From Lineus longissimus (taxonomy: Eukaryota; Nemertea; Pilidiophora; Heteronemertea; Lineidae), in NCBI RefSeq assembly GCF_910592395.1, contig NC_088326.1:4285001-4349000 (forward strand): DNA of 64,000 nt. Reading direction: 5' to 3'. A program made the position numbers and the translations under genes. Below, in pieces: positions 37,401 through 49,400 of the stretch. Every line of letters begins with the position of its first letter. The stretch's first letter is position 1. The notes below the pieces were generated by a model. The model was not told the DNA's origin, did no database searches, and worked only from the letters and a program-made list of their open reading frames with translations.

Positions 37401-40400
37401 GCATCTTCATGATCATGATCTTTCTCAAACTAACTGAATGACCTAATCGCCTTGGACGCACAACCTAACCACATATCAATCCGCCCCGACGATCGACACA
37501 TCCATTCGATTCGATAACCCTCGATAAAGTTTGATAAATAAACTAGAACTGAGATTTCACAGGAGCACCTGTGAATTCATGACTCCAGGGTTGTTTTGAG
37601 GGCGATATTGTAGGAGTTGGTCTTGAGTATTGGGACGTGAAGGTCCGTGTGAGGCACCTGGGCTGGGGAGAGAAGACTAGTTGAACGATGTGATCATGGA
37701 GGTATAAATAATTATTTATACCTCCATGATGGGATCTGACACGGACACTACTATTGATCTCATTATATGAATACCATTTAATTACAAAAAAGTGAAAACA
37801 GGTGATATCATATTCCTTGGCATAAATTAAAATAGGAGTGCGGGAACAAGGTTTTTTAGCAGGAGGAAAGCGAGAACATTTTGCGCCGTCGTATTCCGAT
37901 TTGGCTGGTTAGTGGTGAAATCTGCTTTTAATTTTGCAAATTAACATATTCGTTTTCTAGTTCTAACGTTGTCTGTAAAGATGCTGGCAAGAGACATTGC
38001 CAGGAAAACGTGACGTCATTTTGGCCATTCTTCTTACCGCACGCCCTCTCTCTCCGTAAAAGTTCCTGACATGGTGTGAAGTGGGAGGGCGCACAATGGG
38101 AACCACACTGCCGCGATGTTAATAGTTTCTATTTATAGAATTCAGCGGCAGAGATTTAGGCACGGAAAAAGTGGATTAACTCGGCTAATCTCAATGGATT
38201 TTACCCAGGAATGTTTTCAAGGCGAGAGAAACATCTGATTTAAGTACTGCGCTTATTAGATTTCATGTTCAGGCCGAAGATTGGCCTAAAACGTGGACGA
38301 AAAGAGTGCATTATCGAGTGTTGGAGAGGTCACGTGATTGGACGAGAAACCTGAACAAAGTTTTCGTGCTTTTAGCTGTCAACATCAATGGCTATAATAT
38401 ACTCCTGCAGAATAGGAGAACTAATAGAACTAATTTCCGAAGTTTCCAATAGTTTGAACACAAATCAGAACATCACCCATCAGCTGGACTCAGATCTGCA
38501 TAAATTACGATAAATAATGAGGTCGTCGCTTCAATTTCGCAAAGAAAGTTGACTCCATTCGAAGGTTGTTTTGACCAAATTCTGTTGAACTCATCGTTAT
38601 GAGGGCATTTGAACACATTCTCGTTGATCTTTTCTATAAACATGTGAAGTTTCGTACCAAAATACGTTTCCGTAAAGGCTTAAAAAAGAAAATTCGTCAC
38701 TTACAAAATCATCGCTCCGGTAGAAATAAAAATGTCACCGCCATTTTTTTGACGATAGCGCTCCAGGTAACCTCGGCGGGAAATTTAAAGCGGGGTCATC
38801 CGGGGTCAAACAACAGTTTTGCTCACTACCGCCAACTGGTGATATAAATCGACACTAATCTATTTTATATCAAAACTTCTGTATCATGAAGACCTTTTCA
38901 ACTTTATTTTAAGCTTTTATCTGCTGGAATAGAGCGTCAAAAAATTGTTTTTTCATTTACGCATTTTGCCCCCTGGGGAGCTGAATTTGAGTCAAATCGC
39001 CCAAATTTTTTTCCGTAAGCAACATTTTCTGCGGTGTTTATAAGCAAGACTAGATTTGAAGTGCCTCGGTTGTATGATTACAAAATGCCCAACTTTGTCT
39101 ACAGATGGCATGATGGAAGGATGGCAGGATGGGTGGAAGGACGGACACCAATCGAATAGCTATTTGACTAGCTCCGCTGACTTTGTCAGCTGAGCTAAAA
39201 ATACATTTTCTAAGCACTGTACATGTGCAGGAAGGAAAAAATTATAAAACTATTAAAAACAGTGACAAATTTAAAATAGTAGAACATTTGATAAAACAAT
39301 AGATGGCATCAGATTGAGTATTTAAAAAAGTGCGTTTTTATTTTTTTCTCAAAAAGTTCAGTTGATGTGAGCAGCGCATATCTACAGGCAAATTGTTCCA
39401 AAGTCTTGGGCCCAGAACAGATGTTGAATGCATGAGTCTAAATCCCCTGAACGTATGATTAATTGAATTGATTTTCTTTGATATGCAATAAGACACATCC
39501 AGACAATCGTGTTTAACTTCCAGGGGGAAACACGCAAACAAAATTCACAACCTGGCCTTGTTTTTAAAAATAAAGGAAGGAAGACATGATTGGGGATGAG
39601 GCAGATGCAGGTGGAGCATAGTACAGAAGGGGTTAAGAGAAATATATCACAATTAATAGAAGGCGGGATGCCAATATACTTGTACTGCAAACCTAGAAAT
39701 AGTCGACCCAGACATGCGCAGATTTGGACTTTTATGCACAAACCTAATTTTAGAAAAGACACAGCTCGATTACCGTGCAACTCGGAAATATAACATTTTA
39801 TTCAAATACTTCATTTTCTGTGTGAAATCAAAAAAAGAAGAGTGCCTTTTTTGTGAAATAGAGTATTATAACCTTTGATAAAAAAAACATCAATAGAGCG
39901 AGAAAAAAACACTCAAATGCAAAATAACAATGACCATGTGAGATAAAGTGGTACAATTAAAGCCATTGTACAAGTATAGCCTGTGAACAATCAGCTCTTT
40001 TTTTGCACTGTAGGGTCATAATTGTACTCGTGTTCTGTACTGAGGTCATAATTGTAGTGGGGCTCTGTACTGAGGTCATAATTGTACTGGGGCTCTGTAC
40101 TGAGGTTATAATTGTACTGGGGCTCTGTACTGAGGCTATAATTGTACTGGGGCTCTGTACTGAGGCTATAATTGTACTGGAGCTCTGAACTTAGGCTATA
40201 ATTGTACTGGGGCTCTGTACTGAGGCTTTAATTGTACTGGGGCTCTGTACTGAGGCTTTAATTGTACTGGAGCTCTGTACTGGGGCTATAATTGTACTGG
40301 AGCTTTGTACTGAGGCTATACTTGTACTGGGGCTCTGTACTGAGGCTCTGTACTGAGGCTCTGTACTGAGGCTCTGTACTGAGGCTCTGTACTGAGGCTA

Positions 40401-43400
40401 TAATTGTACCACTTTACCTTATCTAGCAGCGGGAACATTTGGTTGGGATGATGAACAAAGGACAGGATCGCAACGAAGCATTTACCACGATTGGCCGGAT
40501 CAGCGGCAATATAAACCACTTCACTACGAGGCGTTTGTTGACATTATGCAATAGGCCCAGACGTCGTCTGCAGAAATGACGTCATGTCACGCATGATGTA
40601 ATGCACCAAAGTACATTGCATCGTGACCTCATCGGACCGGTATTTTGGTCTAACGTAGCGTGCGACCGAAAACCGGTCGACCGTAGTGAAATGGTGAGTG
40701 TCATGTGACAAACCTGCTAAACTCCGTCCCTCGTCCAAGTCGAACTCGGACAGGTTGCTCTCGCTGAGACGGGGTACGGCACCGTGTGGCAATAGGTGGA
40801 GCGGCGGTTCCCGACGAGGCGCTGCTTTCTGATTGGTCAAAAACACATAAAAAATGTCAAAGTTCGATAGCGAGTGAGAAATGAACTTACGGGTCCACGA
40901 GTTGTTTGAGTTGCCATGGTTACCATCATGATTACGGTTATTCCGATGCTTCTGTGGATGCAAGAGAAATATGGTCATGTGATCTTGACTCGTTTATCAC
41001 TGGGGCTGAGGTTGGGCGATTCTTCGAGAAAAATATCGCCTTATTCCAACGAGTGGGTTCTTTATGACCTGTTGAGCTGTATTACTAGCAATTCTCATCG
41101 ACAAGGATGGAATGTGTATACACAACAAACATACACAATACAATTAATGACTGATAATAATAACAATGAAAATACTCTGGTTTCACAGATCTAAGATCAC
41201 TTCTGAATATTCAATTGAAGCTTGATATAGTGCACATTGAAGTTTAATGCCATTCAACAGGCTCAGTTTGGACAGATGACCGGTTAATTGGCAAAACCTT
41301 GTTGTCTAAAAGTCATGCAGTTATGGTCCAGCTTGGTCAGGCACCCGGCGAGAAGACAGTTTGTGCCCTATATTTAATAGCTGGCGACTAACCAGCTGGC
41401 TGCATCGAAAAGAGGTTACCAGCGGGCCTCGAACCTTCAATCTTCCGTTCAGGAGATGGATGCCTTTACCATCAAGATCGGTATACTATTTGAGTTCATC
41501 AAAATATTTTGAGTTCGTCAAAAAAATATTTCGAAATCAAAGCAAGATATGAAGTTATCACTCACCACACTTGACTGTGACCCCAGACTTGACGATTCAT
41601 CCATTCTCAGCTGATACCACAATGCCTCATCATGCAGGTCCGTCGTTGAAAGGTCAAGGATTGTCTGCAGAATCGATAACAGTCTTTTATTAGTGATAGG
41701 CTCCCTCATGAAGAATAAAGAGGAATACTGGCCAAAGGACATCACCCTGACCACAAAGCTCTAGAATTTTTGATGGGCCATCAAAGAATATATATTAGAA
41801 TTGGTGAACTATTCTTATTTTCCAGAATTCCGAGGCCTCTTACTCAAATGGGTTTGTTCTTCACTGCTTATGTACACCTTTATGGGGCCCACCACCATTC
41901 GGTCTATGATGGAATTCCTATAGATGGATCTATCATGGGCCATCATAGAATCTATGATGAGATCCGAGTGTAAAACGTTGTTCATGACAAACATCAGAAA
42001 GTCATGTGTATGTACAAAATGAAAAGCTCCTCGATGTAAATGCATGAAACGCACAAAAGAGAACCAGGTAACTTTAACGTTTTAACATTTTGACTAACCT
42101 CTCCTAAGAATTCGCTCCCGTTTATCCTGTCGTAGTCCCAGACAGTGACCTCGAGTGCCCGCCCATTCAACTCGGCGGGTTTCAACGGTGAATAGATGAA
42201 CGTCTGGTTCCATTTCGGCTCTAACGTTTTTGCGATGGTTTTTGTTCTTCTTTTGCTCTTTTCACTGAAAACAACACGATATTTTGTGAACTGCCAAAAC
42301 CTTTGCAAATAGATTAGAGATTACAGTGGAACCTCCCTTAGCGGACATCTCTCTATTAAGGACACTAGTTTTGATTCCAAATTGGTTGTTTCCATTAACT
42401 GTGACCTCTCTAATCAGGACACCTCTCTATTCAGGACGACAGTACTTGCCAAACCCGAGGGTGTCCTTAATAGAGAGGTTCTACTGTACTTCTTATGCAG
42501 TTTTTCGCTTGGAGTTGAAAATATCAATATACAATGTTACCAAGATGCCCCTATCTATTCAGGACAGTACTTTGTCAGTCGCGAGGCTGTCCTTAATAGA
42601 GAGGTTCTACTGTACTTCTTATGCAGTTCTTTGATTGGAGTCGAAAATAACAATATATATAATGTTACCAAGATGCCCGCATACACTGATGATACGATGA
42701 TCAACAACGTGAGGGGTACTTGAAACTCCTGAAACCAAAACCTTCATCACTGGAAGCTTATTCCTGTCTTAGGTTTTTAAAGGGACAACTTGGACGTGTG
42801 ATTCACCTGACCAGGGGGATAATACCCCTGTTTGACACCATGCGCCGCCACCAGTAGTAACACACCAGTGCTGTGGATCTCTAATAATGATTTTCACCAG
42901 TGTTAAGAGGCAGTCTTGGACATGGCTTGTGAATTTCAGGCAGGCCTATGGTTACACCCCATTCTAGCATTGTTTATAGCAGTTCAACGATTTTTCAATG
43001 ATCCTGTTTGGTGACGTTGCGGTCCTGCTGGAAGTCATTGTTGTATGAAAAACCAACATATCTCACCCCCAAGTTGTCTCTATAATAGGCCTTTAAAACA
43101 TCTCATTTCTAAAAGCGTAATGAAATTTGTTTGCTTTAGTTTGTTTCTCATACCTTCTGTCAGGAAGCAAGTACAGTTTGCAAAATGGATTTCGTAGTTG
43201 GTTGACGCTGTGTTGCGGTAGGTCCATTGCCGATAGCACAGTCACAATTAGCTGGTAGCTCTGCACCTCATACCAAAGCTTCACCTGAAACCAAAATGCA
43301 AGATGAATATCACTGTTAACGGTTTACTTTATGGGTTGTCGGAGAAGACTATCGCACCTCTCCGGCTTATTCAAAGTCGGGCTGCGAGACTTGTGAGCAA

Positions 43401-46400
43401 AACGCGTAAGTACGATCGTATTATGCCAGCCCGCAACTCAACTGGCTTCCCGGTCACGTCTCATTTTGTTTTCAAAGTCCTGCTACACTGCCATAAGGTT
43501 GTTCATGGGGTGGCACCTGGTAACCTACAGCTTCCCCTTGCCGAATCTGTTCAACATACAAGGTCATCCTCTTCTACGTACTTTTCAGTTAGAATCGTTT
43601 AGTTCATTTATTTTTTTCGTGACCCAAAGTACAAAGTACAAAATAAAAATCCCCTCGTATTAAAGGGGGACTGTAAGCAGGAGCAGAGGGGCTAATTTGG
43701 CCATCTTCAGGTGACTAATTACACAGTAAGGGCACTGGGTCCAACCAGATTCAGCACTAAATATATTCCTCGTACAAGCATGAATCATTTCGACCTACTG
43801 TGAGATGTGAGAGACTCCTATTGGCCACTTCGTGTAACTTTATCTTGCCTGCCTAGCCGCTGCCTATATTGTCCCTTAATTAGCCCCTCTGCTCCTGCCT
43901 ATAGTCCCCCTTTAACTTAGGAATAACACCATACCTGTACTCTTCCAGATATCTGCGGCGAGTGCGGTCGATGTCGGGTGACCCCTGGTGAGCCGGGCGA
44001 CGTGATGGTGACACTGGGTCGGTTGGCCGGCATCGCCGCCGAATGTCCGTGCTCATATTCTGTAATGATGAAGAAACGATAATTGGAAACTCGTCCATCA
44101 GTCCAAAAGACCCAACACTCTGTGCAAATAAGAGTGATCGAGCAATATCTGTGAGTTGTTATCAGTGTGGAAATGCACATGTTATGCACATGTTCAGCCT
44201 TTAGGAGAATCATATCATTAATTTCCTGCACTCAATTACGACTCACTTCTCGATCAAACATTGATTGTCCGGTCATTAATCTTTTCGCTGTGGATGACGT
44301 ACACAGCACGTCATGGTCACTTGTCCCTGTCATGTGAAGGCGACGTCCATAGCACGTCATGCCCTATTAACATCTTAATTCATCAGCACTCGGCCGCAGC
44401 CTATCTGGACATGCCAGACACACCCGGGACACATTGGTCTGATCCAAATACTATAGATGGTGACACGAAGGGGAAGGAAAGTATATGAAAGAGATCTTAT
44501 CATGCTACAATACGATGAAAGGCACTCACTACTTCTGTGTCCTGACTCCATTCCCATTAGTTCCTGCATGTCAGGACCGCCCTCCCTGAAATGCAAAGAA
44601 GAACAGTACAGCATACAACAACATAGAAATCTTCACTTAAAGTTACTCCTTAGATTCTATTGGTAGGTTCTGTAGCTTTTACTATCTCATTAGATTCTAT
44701 TGGTAAGTTCTGTAGTTTTTACTATCTCCTTAGATTCTATTGGTAAGTTCTGTAGTTTTTACTATCTCATCAGATTCTATTGGTAAGTTATGTAGCTTTT
44801 ACTATCTCATTAGATTCTATTGGTAAGTTCAGTAGTTTTTACTATCTCCTTAGATTCTATTGGTAAGTTCAGTAGTTTTTACTATCTCCTTAGATTCTAT
44901 TGGTAAGTTCAGTAGTTTTTACTATCTCCTTAGATTCTATTGGTAAGTTCTGTAGCTTTTACTACAGTATCTCCTTAGTTTCTATTGGTAAGTTCTGTAG
45001 CTTTTACTATCTCATTAGATTCTATTGGTAAGTTCAGTAGTTTTTACTATCTCATTAGATTCTATTGGTAAGTTCTGTAGCTTTTATTACAGTATCTCCT
45101 TAGTTTCTATTGGTAAGTTCTGTAGCTTTTACTATCTCATCAGATTCTATTGGTAAGTTCTGTAGCTTTTACTATCTCATTAGATTCTATTGGTAAGTTC
45201 AGTAGTTTTTACTATCTCATCAGATTCTATTGGTAAGTTCTGTAGCTTTTACTACAGTATCTCCTTAGTTTCTATTGGTAAGTTCTGTAGCTTTTACTAC
45301 AGTTTCTCCTTAGATTCTATTAGTAAGTTCTGTAGTTTTCACTATATCATTAGATTCTTACCCTATATTTCGTTGCACTATTAACTCGACCTGTGGTTCT
45401 TGCTTGGACTCGAATATTATGTCATAAACTTCCTCAAATGTTGCGCCTTTCAAAGACCGGCCATTCCATTCTAGGACCTCGTCACCTGGAGAAAAAAAGG
45501 TTATAAAATACAACTCATGTTTCATTCTGACAATCATTTTTGACTGAGATTTTGGCAGAAAAATCTCAAAAGGTGTCTTTAAGCTTTAAGCCTGTTGTGA
45601 AGCCATTCTGAATTCGGAAGATTTTTGAGGAGGTCGAGGATTGCTGAAAAGGGGTAGTTTTGGGCAATTTTCAACCAGAAAAATAAAATACCGCCAGTGG
45701 CGTAATAATCTTTTCACGGTTGATAAAGCAGGCTCCAGCCTGGGGCAAGCTATTGCAAATCTGAAAAGGGGGCATTGGGGGTGAAACTTTGGCGATGAAA
45801 GTGTTAAAGCAGATTTCGCACACCAACGATTCGGCCTACTTTTTACATTTTCTCGGGCGGTGAAGATGAACTGTCTTATTTCCTATTTATAGGTCTGTCA
45901 CAGATCAGTTAGCTGGATTAGGCCTGCTGAACATGTGGACAATAGGGTTCCATCAGTACCTTGCGTATGACTTGACGATACTTTCATACCTACTGAGGCG
46001 AGGGAAGGGCATTGTAATTGTCGTAACAAATACGCTTTAATATATGACAAACTAGTTACAATGCTACTTACCAGGTCGAAGATGTCCCACAGTATCAGCT
46101 ATACTCCCCTTTTTGACTTTTGTAATGAAGGCACCGAGTCGTCCCGATTCTGTCATCTTGCCACCGATCACTTTCAGACCTGCAGAAGAAGAGAACGGCC
46201 CAAAATGCGATTATTTCAATGATGACTGGAAAGTAACCTTATTTGTTTCCCGAGGAAATCAAGGTCTGATATAGGCAGTTGTTGAAATGTTGAGTTTATG
46301 ATTTTTTGTGTCCATCTACTTATGTGCTAAGAATGAACGAAAAATACCCAGAAAGAAAATATGGCCTATATCCAGGGGACCCTCTAAATTACCATTGGGC

Positions 46401-49400
46401 TTCACTGAAGAATTTGAAAAAAGTTTCTCCCCTGAAGTGCTGAACTCGTAAAATCCTGTTTCATTTTGAGACAAGGATCAATAAAACATCCGATCAGAAG
46501 TTTGCCCTGCAGAACCCCAAACCATGAAGACATAATATTTACAAAAGGACTTAAAAGCCAATACTCAAGTTTTTTTGCCATTTCCTGCTGTAAGACGATA
46601 TCAGAAGTAGATCAAACAGAAACTAACATGACCGAGTTAACTCTTTCAGCCCGCAATCCGTATATACACGGTCTGCCATGCTTGATTTCACAGCTGCAGA
46701 CCGTATACTCTCGGTTTTTCAAATTCAAATTTCCCGCACCGTCACATGATGCGTTCATCTTTGATACACTTGTGGCATCTAAAGCAACATATGACAATGA
46801 GTTGACGATCTTTTCAAGCGATTATAGTTGGATGGGTAGTCATCAGATGGCGCTGCAATCTGTGCTATCGTCTGCCAATTTTGAAAGTCTGATTTTCTGA
46901 AATTCGCCTCGGTTTTTAGATCAAACCACGCGAAACGAGTAACGGGCTGAAAGAGTTAACCCTGAAAAGTGTACTTTCACAAAAATGTTTGGCTGTAAAA
47001 ATAGAAGGGTTAACAGTAAACTAAGTGGCCAAAGTGAAGCCACAGATAAAGTCTCAGAAGAGTGAACTAGTCCTGACAAAATGGTACAAAGCGGTGCAGG
47101 TCAGGAAAGATGGAGCAGCATTTAGAAAAACATTCACGATTATAGTTAAAACTTATACCAAGAATAAATTAAGACTATAGTCTGTTCGTAAATGTTATGT
47201 CCGCATCGTTTGGGGCTCTGGAGGGCGAACTACTTGTAGGATTTCTTTGAAATGTGTTTTTTATTGATCTGTGCCTCGAAACCAAACAGGATCTTTTCAT
47301 TTTAATAACCATGGTAAAGAAATAACTGTTTTTGTATGTATCTGTGTACACTGATGAAGTGCATTGAATTCAGACATTTTCTGCTCTGTACGGTTCATCA
47401 TTCGACCAATCAGGATGAAATGCTCAGTTCAGGTTATTTTTGTGTTCATCTACTCATGTGCCAAGAACGAATGAGAAATATCCATAAGTAAAATATGGCC
47501 TATCCAGGGACCCTCCAGATGACCATTTGACTTAACTAAAATCCCTCCAGAGCTCCAATTGATGCGTACGAATGGACTTTACTCTTTATTAATTCTTAAC
47601 ATTACTAATTCAGAAAACCTTAGTCTCTAACACTTGGCCACAGGTTCAGTGAAGCACCTCTAACTCTGCAGCCTATGTGTCATCTCATGACACCATTTCC
47701 AGCAGAATGTGACGTAATCAAGATGACGTCCTCAAAAACACCAGAACTATGAGGCGTACATCACATGGAGTATTTTTTCACAACCTTAGATTGGCGCATT
47801 TTGATTTCAGTGCTCTACCAGTCAACAGCGTTCCTCCCACTAACAGACACTAAAAGATTCTCAGGGAGAAAAAGTTGTGTTCCATCCCCCTGCAACCATT
47901 TGCAACCATCATAAGGATTGACAACAAAATCTCAGTCAGTAAGCCATGCGGGCAAATAACATATCATAAATGAATAAATGTAAAGGTCTCACTAAATATT
48001 TTTTCGTTTTACATAGTTCAGTGGTATGTGGTCATTTCTAGAAATTGTCAGTACATACCATAAATGAATAAAAGAAAAGGTCTCACTCAATTTCATTTTA
48101 AGTAGTTCAGTGGTATGTGGTCATTTCTAATAATTGACAGTACATACCATAAATGAATAAAAGAAAAGGTCTCACTGAATATAATTTCGTTTTCCATAGT
48201 CAGTGGTATGTGGTCATTTTCTATACATTGACAGTACATACCATAAATGAATAAAAGAAAAGGTCTCACTGAATATAATTTCGTTTTCCACAGTCAGTGG
48301 TATGTGGTCATTTTCTATACATTGACAGTACATACCATAAATGAATAAAAGAAAAGGTCTCACTGAATATAATTTCGTTTTCCACAGTCAGTGGTATGTG
48401 GTCATTTTCTATACATTGACAGTACATACCATAAATGAATAAAAGAAAAGGTCTCACTGAATATAATTTCGTTTTCCACAGTCAGTGGTATGTGGTCATT
48501 TTCTATACATTGACAGTACATACCATAAATGAATAAACTAAATGGTCTCACTGAATATTAGTTCAGTGAACATAGTGCAGTGGCATGTGGTCATTTCTAT
48601 ACGTTGATAGTCATTATTATACTGAGAAGATGTATCCATGCAGGGCTACGATCGGTCAGGCCCTTCAGCCTCTTGACAACTAGAGTATCCGCTCAAATGA
48701 AATGTTTGACCGAAGACTGACGCTATGACACATGATACTCGTGCATGCTAACTGCAAGATAAGGTACGCTTGAGGTGTTGAACATTGGAGGACTGGATAC
48801 CATTTTGAGAGAATCTCCGAAAATGCAGAATTTACCCAGGAATATTATTCGATCATGACGAAAACTTATGTAGACTGCCCATCAAAAAGTGTTTATCCAC
48901 AACTTTCAAACACCAATGCAATGGCCTCAGGTTTTGATAGATACTGATATTTTTTGGGGAAACTTGTGTCTCTGTTATTTGACAAAAAGGGCACCATCAG
49001 ACCTTAAAGGGGTACGCCGTTCGTAATTACTGGTTGTCCAGGAAAATAGAAATGCAGTTATACACAATGCCAGAGTGCAGTTGAAACGCAACTTTGCTGA
49101 AATTTGTTATTTACAGTATTTGTATCTGTCTTTACACCGGCAATACTGAAACTTATATTTAATAATTAAAAAAATTTCAAATTCAATTACAAATTTTTAA
49201 TTTTTAACGAACAGCGTAGGCCTTTAAAGAGTTCAAGTGAGATCTGAGGAGACAACAAGTCATTCTAGACCTTGTTTTAACCATCAAATTCTGCAGAAAC
49301 AAAAAGTAAACCCACGGCTTATTAATAAGAGAAAGCAAATCTTACATTTTCAGTTCTTTTCTCTCGCAACAAAGCCCAAGTCCTCACACTGTAAGACAAT

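Noticed and set aside
42326-42723. Two overlapping plus-strand frames of about 100-113 codons
   Set aside because: They read through a palindromic element and its duplicated end.
46466-46900. 144-codon plus-strand frame
   Set aside because: More than half lies inside a TTAA-bounded MITE; no transposase motif.
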